This document shows, one piece after another, positions 16,410 through 26,920 of a stretch of 50,562 bases of DNA. This DNA comes from Eubacteriales bacterium (GTDB lineage: Bacteria > Bacillota > Clostridia > Lachnospirales > Lachnospiraceae). Within the stretch, counting starts at the first letter, position 1; each line of letters begins with the position of its first letter. The position numbers and the translations under genes are program-made. Below the pieces are notes generated by a model, which made no database searches, was not told the DNA's origin, and worked only from the letters and a program-made list of their open reading frames with translations. The stretch spans positions 1 to 50,562 of the forward strand of contig JAUNOY010000021.1 in NCBI GenBank assembly GCA_030536995.1. Direction: 5' to 3'.

Positions 16410-18308
16410 TTATTCTGCTTTAAATACCTGAATCTCATCTTCAGAAAGAACAATCTTATGATCAAGAAGACTGAGAGTCGGTCCTACGAAATTCCTGTCA
16501 GGTTCAACATAATCCATTGGGAGAACAGGGCCGATAAAGTCAGACGCTGTATTCTGAGCAGACTGAGAATTCTTATCCAAAAGAGCCTGAAGAGGATCTG
16601 TCACCTGCACATCTGAGAATCCAGCCGCAGCCGTACCAGCGCTACCTGCTTCCGGCGCTTTATTGGAATCCGGATAGAAAGAGGCTTGGCGGATATACCT
16701 AAAGCTTGCGCTGTAAGCCTCTCCCACTGTCACTCCATTCTGACCTGAAGAACAGTGAACCGCAATCCAGTCTCCTGCATCTGTCTTTCCGCAGAGAATT
16801 CCCACATGATTATCACTTCCTGCCTCAGGTCCTCTCTGGAAAACGAGATCACCAGGCTGCGCTTCCGATTCACTGATTACATTTGCTTTATACCACTGAT
16901 CAGAAGTACCATCGCCGATCAGTGCCTGCATGGTTGTATTCTGGTAGCCGTTGATTACTGCCCAGGTCACAAAGCCGCTGCAGTCCAGACCATAGGCACG
17001 TAAAGTTCCTGTACTGTTGCTTCCTTCTGCGCTTACTTTGTAAACACTTCCCCAGGAAGGATTTTCACCGATACTGTTATATTTACCACCCCAGAAATAT
17101 CCCACTTTGCCTACAAGGGAATAGGCTGCTGTCAGCACGTTTACACGTTCCTCTGAAACATCGTCTCCAACGCTCTGACGCACAAACCCCTTGGCTGCAG
17201 TTACAGTAGCACTTAAGAGTTTACAGTCTGTTTCCACATATTTCTTGAGAACTTTTCGATCCTTACGAGCTATTTTATTTTTCTTAATGTAATAATTAAT
17301 ATGCCGATTACCATATGTAACTTTCGTAATATTCTTTTTGTCTCTTACCACAGGATTCATCATAGCAAATATCTTTGCAAGTTCGTCCTTACAGGACGCA
17401 TCCAGTTTATATTCTTTCACGCCTTTTTGATTCTGTTCGTATATATAAACAGCAATGATATCCTGCCAGTTTCTTACAAGGAGCGTATCCTCCGAGCTGG
17501 TAATACCGCCGTTTCTATCGCTGGCATCCTGCAGTTTGTTCTTCTCTTTATATTCTTTTTCGATAGATTCCATTACATCTGCAAAGTCTTCCGAAAAACT
17601 AAGCTGGTAGTTCTTTTTAAGACTGTTCAGATAAAATTCCTTCCCTGCATGAAGATTGGAAACCATATTTGTATAATATACAGGCTGTCCAATAAGAGGA
17701 GAATTAATGTTTGTGCTATCCGAAATAAACGGATTCGGACTATCATCAAATGGAAGTTCGTGTTCTGTTTCGTTTAGTTTTTCAAGTTCTTCCAGCTTTT
17801 TCTCTATTTCCCGGAAAAGGGAATAGTTTGTTACGAGAAGTTTTTCCTCTTCTGTAAGCCGATTATATTCTTCACGAATGTGTTCTATCGTTTTTTTATG
17901 ATTCAGTGTAATTGTTTCAAGCGCCAGTTTATTTATCTTCTCAATAAGCAGTCGGATTTTCTCCTGTACCTCCGGTGTAGGAGTGATGCCGGGTTCTTCA
18001 GGCGTAGGCGTTACGCTTGGTCCCCCCGGCGTAGGAGTGATACTTGGTTCTCCTGGCGTAGGGGTTACTTCCGGCTCTCCCGGTGTAGGAGTTGCTTCCG
18101 GCTCTTCTGGCGTAGGAGTCGGCTCTTCCGGTGTGAGTTCAGGATCTCCGGGAACGGAAATAAAATCATCCTCCGGATGATCGGAGAAATCATCTTCCGA
18201 ACTTAATTCTGCTGTTTCTGCCGCCAGAACGGTTGCCGGTACTGTAGTAAATATCATTCCGGACACTAATGTGATGCATAAGCATCTTGTCAGGTATCTG
18301 TTTTTCAT
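16410..18308 (-). CDS. Secreted NlpC/P60 peptidoglycan endopeptidase with proline-rich repeat
   Basis: A 632-residue exported protein. It starts with a signal peptide (basic MKNRYLTR, hydrophobic core, cleavage near ATVLAAE), then an acidic stretch. A Pro/Thr-rich repeat follows (period 8 residues), then a helical region, a central unknown domain, and an NlpC/P60 domain in roughly residues 400-560. The catalytic Cys lies in YGLDCSGFVTW (about residue 443), and a His lies in SDNHVGILCG with a following AVHCSSG. Such enzymes cut stem peptides of peptidoglycan. A 70-residue tail follows the catalytic domain. ATG 18308 is preferred over 18341, because the earlier one overlaps its only ribosome site. 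It has its own promoter and terminator, and a 16-base palindrome sits in its leader. Confidence 0.85.
   Translation of the reverse strand: MKNRYLTRCLCITLVSGMIFTTVPATVLAAETAELSSEDDFSDHPEDDFISVPGDPELTPEEPTPTPEEPEATPTPGEPEVTPTPGEPSITPTPGGPSVTPTPEEPGITPTPEVQEKIRLLIEKINKLALETITLNHKKTIEHIREEYNRLTEEEKLLVTNYSLFREIEKKLEELEKLNETEHELPFDDSPNPFISDSTNINSPLIGQPVYYTNMVSNLHAGKEFYLNSLKKNYQLSFSEDFADVMESIEKEYKEKNKLQDASDRNGGITSSEDTLLVRNWQDIIAVYIYEQNQKGVKEYKLDASCKDELAKIFAMMNPVVRDKKNITKVTYGNRHINYYIKKNKIARKDRKVLKKYVETDCKLLSATVTAAKGFVRQSVGDDVSEERVNVLTAAYSLVGKVGYFWGGKYNSIGENPSWGSVYKVSAEGSNSTGTLRAYGLDCSGFVTWAVINGYQNTTMQALIGDGTSDQWYKANVISESEAQPGDLVFQRGPEAGSDNHVGILCGKTDAGDWIAVHCSSGQNGVTVGEAYSASFRYIRQASFYPDSNKAPEAGSAGTAAAGFSDVQVTDPLQALLDKNSQSAQNTASDFIGPVLPMDYVEPDRNFVGPTLSLLDHKIVLSEDEIQVFKAE
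17973..18143 (-). repeat. 24-bp coding tandem repeat (Pro/Thr-rich)
   Basis: About six imperfect copies of a 24-base unit encode an eight-residue motif of the form TPTPxxPx inside the NlpC/P60 protein. This is a wall-spanning type of linker. Copy number may vary between strains by slippage. Confidence 0.85.
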
Positions 18309-18342
18309 ATTAGAAAGATGCTCCCTTCTTTCATCGAACATC

Positions 18343-18358
18343 CTTTACACGTGTAAAG
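18343..18358. promoter_or_regulatory. 16-bp perfect palindrome in the leader of the NlpC/P60 gene
   Basis: CTTTACACGTGTAAAG is perfectly self-complementary. It lies between the inferred promoter and the start codon, about 40 bases past the predicted transcription start. Its size and symmetry suit a dimeric repressor. The binding protein is unknown. Confidence 0.5.
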
Positions 18359-18400
18359 TACGCACAAATGCTTTTCTCCAGTTAAAATATCAACGTACAT

Positions 18401-18429
18401 ATTTTAGCACACTTTTTTTTTGAACGCAA
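18401..18429 (-). promoter_or_regulatory. Probable sigma-A promoter of the NlpC/P60 gene
   Basis: On the minus strand, TTGCGT and TAAAAT are separated by 17 bases, about 95 bases ahead of the start codon. Confidence 0.5.
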
Positions 18430-18498
18430 GAAAATGAATAGATCAGGAAAATAATTCATACTTTTTTTATATTTTATAGTGTTCTGCTTATATAACAT

Positions 18499-18529
18499 TC
18501 AAAAAAAGAACCCTATATTTAGGATTCTT
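18499..18529 (-). terminator. Intrinsic terminator after the phospholipase C-like gene
   Basis: AAGAACCCTA pairs with TAGGATTCTT (one mismatch), followed on the minus strand by a run of seven Ts. A T run also lies on the plus side. Confidence 0.7.
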
Positions 18530-18562
18530 TTTTCTGAATGTATTTTATGTATTCGAACTTTC

Positions 18563-19153
18563 TTATGCCTGAACAAGTGCTGCAGATGAAAAACTGATTC
18601 CCGTACAGAGACTGATAATTCCCTGAATCACCTGAAAACATACATTCAGGATATAACGGATGTCATCTTCCACATTGCGCAGCTTGCGAAGATAAAACTC
18701 ATGTCTTTCCTCAATATAAGAAGTAAGCTGTGCAAGGCTGCCAAAGTGAATTGCCTCTTCAAGATTCTTGCAGGCTTCGCCGCTCTTGATACATGTCTTT
18801 AAATCATTCTTAAGGATTTTTTCATAGTGGTTATGCTCTACAAGATTTCCTGTGTAGGTTTTATTATGAGGAAAAGTAAAGTAGTCTGCCATGTAATGAA
18901 TCACTTCCCCGAATCTTCTCCAGTATACTCTGGCATTACATTCTTCCGGGTTGGAGTTTACAAGAGCCTCAATCTTTTCCTGAATTTCATCAAAGGTACC
19001 GAAAAATTCATGTTTCTTAGTTACGAAAGAAGGTCTAATATCCGGCAGGATACTTCCAAGACAGAATGCCTTTCTGTGAGACTGTAAGCTCTCATCAACA
19101 ACCATCTGATCAGCCAGGTATCTTGCCAGTAAAATATGTGATTTCTTACGCAA
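18563..19153 (-). CDS. Zinc-dependent phospholipase C-like protein
   Basis: A 196-residue protein resembling the family annotated as zinc-dependent phospholipase C. Potential metal ligands are spread as in that fold: SHILLARYLAD at the N-terminus, CLGSILPDI, a His in KKHEFFG, then GEVIHYMADYFTFPHN and EHNHYEKIL. There is no signal peptide, so the protein is probably cytoplasmic, and hydrolysis of phospholipids is not established for this subgroup. It is monocistronic. Confidence 0.75.
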   Translation of the reverse strand: MRKKSHILLARYLADQMVVDESLQSHRKAFCLGSILPDIRPSFVTKKHEFFGTFDEIQEKIEALVNSNPEECNARVYWRRFGEVIHYMADYFTFPHNKTYTGNLVEHNHYEKILKNDLKTCIKSGEACKNLEEAIHFGSLAQLTSYIEERHEFYLRKLRNVEDDIRYILNVCFQVIQGIISLCTGISFSSAALVQA

Positions 19154-19322
19154 TTTTTTCCCCTTTTCTTATATATACGTTTGTATTATTAGCGTTGTTA
19201 GTTGTTATTGCCACCAAGGTCAACTATAGCAGATAACACTCAAGAAAGCAAATAAAAACTTTGTAAAAAAATCAACAATTTTTCGGGAATAGATTAGGTT
19301 ATTTTTGCTAGATACAGTATAT

Positions 19323-19694
19323 CTATTCTATATTTTTTGTCGCAATCACATCAACCCCTGTGGAAGCTGCGTTTTCCAGAATAACGTCTCCGATTCTGAC
19401 AGGTGGTACTGCCACCAGATTTTTCAGGGCAAAAAGAACCGGATAAATTTTTTCTTTCGGAATATCCGTACGGGTTTTTACAGAGAGCATACGGGTCTTC
19501 TGTCCTGCGACGCGAACTGTGGTGGTAAGGACACGGGTAGGAGCCGTCACTTCTTTTGCAGCGTATTTTGCGCCATGACTGCAGGTATTTCCTGTAATGC
19601 TTACGACTTCTTTTCCGCACATAACAACTGTGATCGGACAGCCCATGGGACAACCGATACAGATTAATTTATTTTCTTCTGTCTTATCTCCCAT
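19323..19694 (-). CDS. DUF1667 protein of the glycerol operon (Fe-S cysteines)
   Basis: A 123-residue protein with a short cysteine cluster at the N-terminus, CIGCPMGCPI, plus a Cys in TGNTCSHG, and a C-terminal PPVRIGDVILENAASTGVDV segment that is the DUF1667 signature. It overlaps the end of the preceding oxidoreductase gene by 11 bases, the last gene of glpK-glpA-like-oxidoreductase-DUF1667. By position it is the likely third component of an anaerobic glycerol-3-phosphate dehydrogenase complex. It perhaps carries electrons from the flavoproteins, the place GlpC has in Escherichia coli, but it shows no sequence likeness to GlpC (inference). Confidence 0.82.
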   Translation of the reverse strand: MGDKTEENKLICIGCPMGCPITVVMCGKEVVSITGNTCSHGAKYAAKEVTAPTRVLTTTVRVAGQKTRMLSVKTRTDIPKEKIYPVLFALKNLVAVPPVRIGDVILENAASTGVDVIATKNIE

Positions 19695-20964
19695 TTTCCT
19701 GCGCCTCCTCTATTTTTAGTGTAATTGTTTTTAAGTCCGGGTATTCCATGAGAGTTTCTCTGGTTAGCTTAAGCTCTTCCATTTCTCCCGGCGCAACTGC
19801 CGGACGTTTCCTGCGAATTACTTTTTTATCGTCAAAGTATGCGCAGATACAGCAGTTTTTATATACTCCTCCGACCCGAAATCTGAGCGTAAGCTTTTCG
19901 TCCATTCTGCTTACATCAATAACACCGGGGACCGTATAGCGGATACCATCAGCAGGCTGTATTTCTATTATATGACTTTTTCCAATTTCGGTATCCCCAC
20001 GGACAAAAGCTGCCGCATGTTTTCCGGCTGATGCAGCCTCCTCGGAAACAAAATCTACCAGATCGTGAACGTGCAGTACATTTCCGCAGGCAAAAATTCC
20101 AGGCACACTTGTCTCAAAGCTTTCATTTACTTCAGGACCGGAAGTAACCGGATTTATTTTTATTCCGCATTCACGGGACAACTCATTTTCAGGAATAAGT
20201 CCCACCGAAAGGAGAAGGGTGTCACAGGAGTACTCTTCCTCTGTACCCGGAATGGGTTTTCCAGAGGAATCCACCTTCGCAAGTGTGACTCCCTCAAGAC
20301 GCCTTTTCCCTCTGATATCTACAACTGTATGGCTTAATTTCAGAGGAATACCAAAATCGTCAAGGCACTGGACAATGTTTCGCTTCAGTCCTCCGGAATA
20401 TGGCATCAGCTCCGCTACTGCTTTGACCTTGGCGCCTTCCAGTGTCATGCGACGCGCCATGATAAGTCCGATATCACCGGAGCCAAGAATTACAACCTCC
20501 CGTCCCGGAAGATACCCTTCGACATTTACCAGTCTCTGCGCTGTTCCGGCAGAATAAATTCCTGCCGGACGATATCCGGGTATATTGAGTGCGCCTCTGG
20601 AACGCTCTCTGCATCCCATGGCAAGGATCACAGCTCCTGCCTGAATAGTGAAAAGACCGTCATCACGGTTCATTGCCGTAACAGTTTTATCCTGCCTGAT
20701 ATCCATGACCATTGTATTTAATTTGTATTCGATTCCAAGTTCTTTTACTTTCCTGATAAAACGATCCGCGTATTCCGGGCCTGTCAGCTCTTCTTTAAAG
20801 GTATGGAGACCGAAGCCGTTGTGGATACACTGATTGAGAATTCCTCCAAGCTCCTGATCTCTTTCCATAATCAGAATTTCCCTGATTCCTGCCTTTCTTG
20901 CGGAAATAGCTGCAGCAAGCCCTGCCGGTCCGCCTCCGACGATTACGATTTCGTAATTTTTCAT
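19684..20964 (-). CDS. FAD/NAD-dependent oxidoreductase of the glycerol operon
   Basis: A 426-residue pyridine-nucleotide-disulphide-type flavoprotein. The first Rossmann fold is IVIVGGGPAGLAAAISA (residues 5-21). The second nucleotide fold is VVILGSGDIGLIMARRM near residue 155, and the FAD-contacting VPGIFACGNVLHVHDLVD lies near 285. The C-terminal part is a small substrate-binding-like region. It lies 18 bases downstream of the GlpA-like gene and overlaps DUF1667. I infer it takes electrons from glycerol-3-phosphate oxidation to NAD or another acceptor. Its direct substrate is not shown by the sequence. Confidence 0.85.
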   Translation of the reverse strand: MKNYEIVIVGGGPAGLAAAISARKAGIREILIMERDQELGGILNQCIHNGFGLHTFKEELTGPEYADRFIRKVKELGIEYKLNTMVMDIRQDKTVTAMNRDDGLFTIQAGAVILAMGCRERSRGALNIPGYRPAGIYSAGTAQRLVNVEGYLPGREVVILGSGDIGLIMARRMTLEGAKVKAVAELMPYSGGLKRNIVQCLDDFGIPLKLSHTVVDIRGKRRLEGVTLAKVDSSGKPIPGTEEEYSCDTLLLSVGLIPENELSRECGIKINPVTSGPEVNESFETSVPGIFACGNVLHVHDLVDFVSEEAASAGKHAAAFVRGDTEIGKSHIIEIQPADGIRYTVPGVIDVSRMDEKLTLRFRVGGVYKNCCICAYFDDKKVIRRKRPAVAPGEMEELKLTRETLMEYPDLKTITLKIEEAQENGR

Positions 20965-20982
20965 TTTTTTACTGCCCCCTTC

Positions 20983-22419
20983 TCACAGCCTGTCCTTATT
21001 TGTCCCACATATCAGGTTTGAGCCATCTCCTGCCTTTGTGATTTGTGAAAGGTCTGCATTAAGCTCCTGCGCCAGTATCTCCATTACTTTCGATGAACAA
21101 AAGCCGGACTGACAGCGCCCCATTCCCGCTCTTGTACGCCGTTTCACACCATCCAGAGACTTTGCCCCCAGCGGACGGCGGATGGCTTCCCTGATTTCTC
21201 CTTCAGTCACCATTTCACAACGGCAGATAATATTTCCATAAGCCGGATTTTCTTTGATTAATGCATTTCTTTCTTCAAAAGAAAGAGAAGCCGGACGGAG
21301 AATACCTTTTCTTTTACTGATGAAATTTTCTTTCTCTTCAAGCCCAAGCTTTTCTCTTAAAATTTCCGCTACTCGTTCTCCTATGGCAGGAGCACTTGTA
21401 AGTCCCGGGGATTCAATACCCGCACAGTCAATAAAGCCCGGTGCATCCTCAACTTCTTCAATGATAAATTCGTGATGATCTTCATGGGCACGAAGTCCGG
21501 CAAAGGAGGTAATTATCTGACGAAGCAGAAGATTCTTTACGTTTTTACCTGCTTTATTTATTACCTGGGCAAGACCGTTCCCTGTTGTATTTGTCCCTTC
21601 TTTTTCTTCAATGTCTGTAGCAGTGGGACCAATAAGGAGATTTCCATGAACAGTGGGCGTTACAAGAACACCTTTGCCCTCTTTACCGGGAAGAGCAAAA
21701 ACAGTTCTGCTCACGTGAGCACCTGCACTTTTGTCAAGTAGACAATACTCCCCTTTCCGCGGAGTAATGTGAATCTTTCTTTTGCTTACCATATTGTGGA
21801 TGTCATCTGCGTAAACTCCCGCTGCGTTTACAATACATTTTGTCTCAAATTCCCCTTTGTTTGTAAAAATCCGGTAACCTTTTTCTATTTTTTCAAGCCT
21901 TATAACCTCTGTATTAAAATGAAACTCAACCCCATTTTCATATGCATTTTCCCCAAAAGCAAGATTCATTTCAAAAGGACATACAATTCCCGCAGTTGGC
22001 GCGTACAGTGCCGCAAATACCTCGTCAGAGACGTTTGGCTCCATTTTCAGAACTTCTTCCCTGCACAGAATCAGGAGATTTTTTACCCCATTTGCAATTC
22101 CTCTGTCATAAAGAAGCTTCAGGGAGGGCAGATCCTCCGGAGAAAAACACAGAACAAGAGAGCCTGTTCTTTTAAAAGGAAAATCCAGTTCCCTGGAAAG
22201 CTTTTCCATTTTTTCGTTTCCCAAAACATTCAACTTTGCCATGAGGGAACCCTCAGGGGCATCGTATCCTGCATGCACAATACCACTGTTGGCTTTTGAT
22301 GTCCCACAGCAAAGATCTTCTTCTTTTTCCAAAAGACAGAACGTTCCTTTATATTTGGAAAGTTCTCTGGCAGTGGCAGTTCCCGAAGCCCCGCCTCCGA
22401 TTATGATTACATCATACAT
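20983..22419 (-). CDS. Glycerol-3-phosphate dehydrogenase-like flavoprotein with [2Fe-2S] domain
   Basis: A 478-residue GlpA/L-2-hydroxyglutarate-oxidase-type protein. The FAD-binding DVIIIGGGASGTATAREL opens the chain. KANSGIVHAGYDAPEG near residue 44 is the DAO-family contact segment. The C-terminal 90 residues form a BFD-like [2Fe-2S] domain with CRC and a later MGRCQSGFC cysteine pair. Likely reaction: glycerol-3-phosphate to dihydroxyacetone phosphate, with electrons passed to partner proteins. It lies 21 bases downstream of glpK, which makes the substrate. Confidence 0.88.
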   Translation of the reverse strand: MYDVIIIGGGASGTATARELSKYKGTFCLLEKEEDLCCGTSKANSGIVHAGYDAPEGSLMAKLNVLGNEKMEKLSRELDFPFKRTGSLVLCFSPEDLPSLKLLYDRGIANGVKNLLILCREEVLKMEPNVSDEVFAALYAPTAGIVCPFEMNLAFGENAYENGVEFHFNTEVIRLEKIEKGYRIFTNKGEFETKCIVNAAGVYADDIHNMVSKRKIHITPRKGEYCLLDKSAGAHVSRTVFALPGKEGKGVLVTPTVHGNLLIGPTATDIEEKEGTNTTGNGLAQVINKAGKNVKNLLLRQIITSFAGLRAHEDHHEFIIEEVEDAPGFIDCAGIESPGLTSAPAIGERVAEILREKLGLEEKENFISKRKGILRPASLSFEERNALIKENPAYGNIICRCEMVTEGEIREAIRRPLGAKSLDGVKRRTRAGMGRCQSGFCSSKVMEILAQELNADLSQITKAGDGSNLICGTNKDRL

Positions 22420-22440
22420 ATTTAAATCCCCCGTTTGCCA

Positions 22441-23961
<1,521 letters not shown>

Positions 23962-23998
23962 CTATATTTTTTCTCTGTTTACTTGTATTTTTATAGAT

Positions 23999-24027
23999 AT
24001 TATGTATGTTTTTTTGGTATTCGTCAA
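23999..24027 (-). promoter_or_regulatory. Probable promoter of the glpK operon
   Basis: On the minus strand, TTGACG and CATAAT are separated by 17 bases in an AT-rich divergent region. Confidence 0.5.
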
Positions 24028-24073
24028 TTTATTTTTGGTTATTTTTTTGTTTTGTTCCAAAACCTTTATTTTA

Positions 24074-24102
24074 TTGACATTTTATTCCATTTATCCTATA
24101 CT
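24074..24102 (+). promoter_or_regulatory. Sigma-A promoter of the YfhO-type gene
   Basis: A perfect TTGACA and TATACT are separated by 17 bases, 37 bases ahead of the start codon. Confidence 0.75.
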
Positions 24103-24138
24103 TTTTTTATCATAATTTAATTTAGTGGAGTAAAAGAC

Positions 24139-26913
24139 ATGAAATCTTCAAAACATCCTTTTCTGAAATACCTGCTCGTCTACACCCTTGTATCGGGCAT
24201 GTTTTTTTCTGTCATAGCTGCCGGATTTTATCTCAATGGAAAGTCCTTTATCTATGAAGCACGCATGGGTGACGGGCTGAAACAGCATTATGTTTCTCTG
24301 GCATATCTGGGGCACTATCTCCGTGATGTTATCAAGACTCTTTTCACAGAGCATACACTACGACTCCCCATGTGGGATTTCCACATCGGATACGGCTCCG
24401 ATATTCTCACCACCTTACATTACTATGCCATCGGTGATCCTTTGAATCTGCTATCTGTGGTGGTCCCGTACAAATATACGGAGTATCTTTACAATATATT
24501 GCTGCTTTTGCGTATTTACCTGGCCGGTGTTACTTTTTCCATATACAGCAGATATCACAAAAACGGGTATTTTCCCACTCTCCTCGGCGCAATTCTCTAT
24601 GCTTTCTGTCAGTGGAGTTTCGTTGCCGGATTTAAACATCCGTTTTTCCTGAATCCCGGAATTTATTTTCCTTTACTACTGGTTGGCGTTGATAAGATTT
24701 ATAAAAAAGAACGTCCTTATCTTTATATTCTTACCCTTGCGGTAAGTGCATTGTCGAATTTTTATTTTTTTTATATGCTGGGAATTTTCACCGTACTTTA
24801 TGCGATTTACCGATATTTTATGATTTTCGGCAAAATCCGCCTGAAAGAGCTGGGCACTTATCTTGGAAAATTCGCTCTTTTCAGTACAGTTGGCGTTTTG
24901 ATTGCCTCGGTCATCTTCTTTCCTACGCTTGCAGCAGTTCTCGACACAGACCGCATCGGAGCTGTGAATCATATCATGGATTCCTACAGAACGGTGTATT
25001 ATCGCAGACTGGTTCCTGCTCTCATCGGAAAATTTGAGGGACATTTCACGATTATCGGAATATCTGCCGTGGGAATTCTGGGGGTTCTTCTCCTGTTTAC
25101 TATAAAGAAAAATTTTTCGGCAATGAAAATCGGTTTTCTGATGTGTATGATTTTCCTGTGTGTTCCTTATATTGCACATGTTTTTAACGGTTTTTCCTAT
25201 GCAACAAACCGTTGGTGTTGGGCACTTACCATGCTGATGTCCTATATTTTTGTAAAAATCTATCCGGAGTTTTTCCATCTTACAAAGAAACAGCGCATTT
25301 GTATTCTGGGGATTCTTCTCCTTTGGGGAGCCTATGTTTTTACAGATGTATATGCCCGCAATAGTTGGAACATTTCCTCTCTTGTGCTTGTACTGGGATT
25401 CTGGGCTATTTTTTCTCTGGGATATTCTTATTTGCGTAAAAAGAGGGCTTTTATCGGTTTTCTTCTCTTTGCAGGAATTTCAGCAGGTACTGTACTAAAC
25501 ATTTACCAGTGCTTTTTCTGTCTGGAAAATGATGATGTACATACCTCCCAATTTGCAGATATCGGAAGCGCTTACACAAAAAATGTCACGAAGATACAGA
25601 ACGTACTTTCACGGATGGAAAATATGAAGGATTACCGCTTCGATCAGGTTTCTTCAGGAATTCTGCAGAATGGTCAGATGATGAGTGCCTTAAACGGCGG
25701 ACAGTTTTTCTTTTCCCTTGCAAACGGGGATGTAAGCAGATTTCAGAATGAATTATATCCATGTAAGCCTATGGGACAGAATTTCTATAACCTAAACAGT
25801 CGTGCTTTCCTGATGAAGCTTTTTTCTATGAAGTACCAGGTCGGCGGCAGGCAGTTCATGCCTCACGGATATGAGAGTGTCAAGCGAATTAAGATGCCGG
25901 ATCTTATGAAAGACGAAGCAATCCGAAACGTATTTATCTACGAAGACCCGGATGCTCTTCCCTTTGCTTATACCTATGACTCCTACATTTCTCGTGAGGA
26001 ATTCGAGACTATGAATGTAATGCAGCGTCAGCAGGCACTTCTTCAGGGAGTAGTTCTGGAAGACAGCAGGCTTCAAGAATGTAAGCCTGAAGATACCTCA
26101 AGCGAACGGAAATATAAAATCCTACCTGTTTCAGGCTGTGCGATTTCCGAAAATCAGATTGTTGCGACCCAGAATGACGCAGTATGTGTTCTGGAGTTTT
26201 CCGGTATTCCCGAAAGCGAGCTGTATGTTGTTTTTGACCAGCTTCATTACCAGCCTGTTACAAGGCGCTCTGAATATACGGATGAGGAATGGAATTTTCT
26301 TACGAAAGAAGAACGAAGAAAAATAGAAATCAAGGATGAAAAGGTGACAAATGATTTTTTCTTCACAGTGGAAGCTGAAATCGACGAACGAATGATCGAT
26401 AAAAAAATCCATGTAGTCACAGACCGGAACAATTTCTATAACGGCCGTCACAATTTCGCCAATAATCTTGGTTATTCAAATGCCCCTGTAAATAAAGTTT
26501 ATCTCACAATCCAGAGAAAGGGATGCTACTCTTTCGATGATCTGAGCATTTACTGCCAGCCTTTGAAACGCCTTCCTCTCTATACAGCCCAGCGAAAGGA
26601 AGACAAAATCGAGAATCTTACAACCGATTACGGAGATGTAAGCTGTCAGGTAGATTTAAAAGAAAAAAAAGCGCTTGTTTTTTCCATTCCTTACAGCAAG
26701 GGCTGGAATGCCATTGTAGACGGAGAAGAAATGGAACTAAAAAAAGCAAACATCATGTTTATGGCTCTGGAGCTTGAACCCGGAAAACACGAGATTTCCC
26801 TTCATTACAAAACTCCTTACATCGAGGGAATGTTCCTCCTAAGCATACTTGGCGTAATTTCGCTTGCCGCCATTACCTTTTACACTGAAAAGAAACTGAA
26901 AAAAGAGATATAA
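24139..26913 (+). CDS. YfhO-family membrane protein (GT-C-like)
   Basis: A 924-residue polytopic membrane protein. About twelve hydrophobic helices fill residues 10-470, with an early extracytoplasmic acidic loop (EARMGDGLKQHY) like the DxD-type loop of GT-C glycosyltransferases. The remaining 400 residues form an outside domain, and one last helix (about 895-915) precedes KKLKKEI. YfhO of Bacillus subtilis is linked to glycosylation of lipoteichoic acid. A similar role, adding sugar from a lipid carrier to a surface polymer, is plausible but not shown. It is monocistronic with its own promoter and converges with hisIE, with a gap of only 7 bases. Confidence 0.85.
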   Translation: MKSSKHPFLKYLLVYTLVSGMFFSVIAAGFYLNGKSFIYEARMGDGLKQHYVSLAYLGHYLRDVIKTLFTEHTLRLPMWDFHIGYGSDILTTLHYYAIGDPLNLLSVVVPYKYTEYLYNILLLLRIYLAGVTFSIYSRYHKNGYFPTLLGAILYAFCQWSFVAGFKHPFFLNPGIYFPLLLVGVDKIYKKERPYLYILTLAVSALSNFYFFYMLGIFTVLYAIYRYFMIFGKIRLKELGTYLGKFALFSTVGVLIASVIFFPTLAAVLDTDRIGAVNHIMDSYRTVYYRRLVPALIGKFEGHFTIIGISAVGILGVLLLFTIKKNFSAMKIGFLMCMIFLCVPYIAHVFNGFSYATNRWCWALTMLMSYIFVKIYPEFFHLTKKQRICILGILLLWGAYVFTDVYARNSWNISSLVLVLGFWAIFSLGYSYLRKKRAFIGFLLFAGISAGTVLNIYQCFFCLENDDVHTSQFADIGSAYTKNVTKIQNVLSRMENMKDYRFDQVSSGILQNGQMMSALNGGQFFFSLANGDVSRFQNELYPCKPMGQNFYNLNSRAFLMKLFSMKYQVGGRQFMPHGYESVKRIKMPDLMKDEAIRNVFIYEDPDALPFAYTYDSYISREEFETMNVMQRQQALLQGVVLEDSRLQECKPEDTSSERKYKILPVSGCAISENQIVATQNDAVCVLEFSGIPESELYVVFDQLHYQPVTRRSEYTDEEWNFLTKEERRKIEIKDEKVTNDFFFTVEAEIDERMIDKKIHVVTDRNNFYNGRHNFANNLGYSNAPVNKVYLTIQRKGCYSFDDLSIYCQPLKRLPLYTAQRKEDKIENLTTDYGDVSCQVDLKEKKALVFSIPYSKGWNAIVDGEEMELKKANIMFMALELEPGKHEISLHYKTPYIEGMFLLSILGVISLAAITFYTEKKLKKEI

Positions 26914-26920
26914 CAGGAAT

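Noticed and set aside
17973-18143. Short tandem repeats that could suggest a CRISPR array
   Set aside because: The 24-base units have no unique spacers and code in frame for a Pro/Thr-rich linker of the NlpC/P60 protein.
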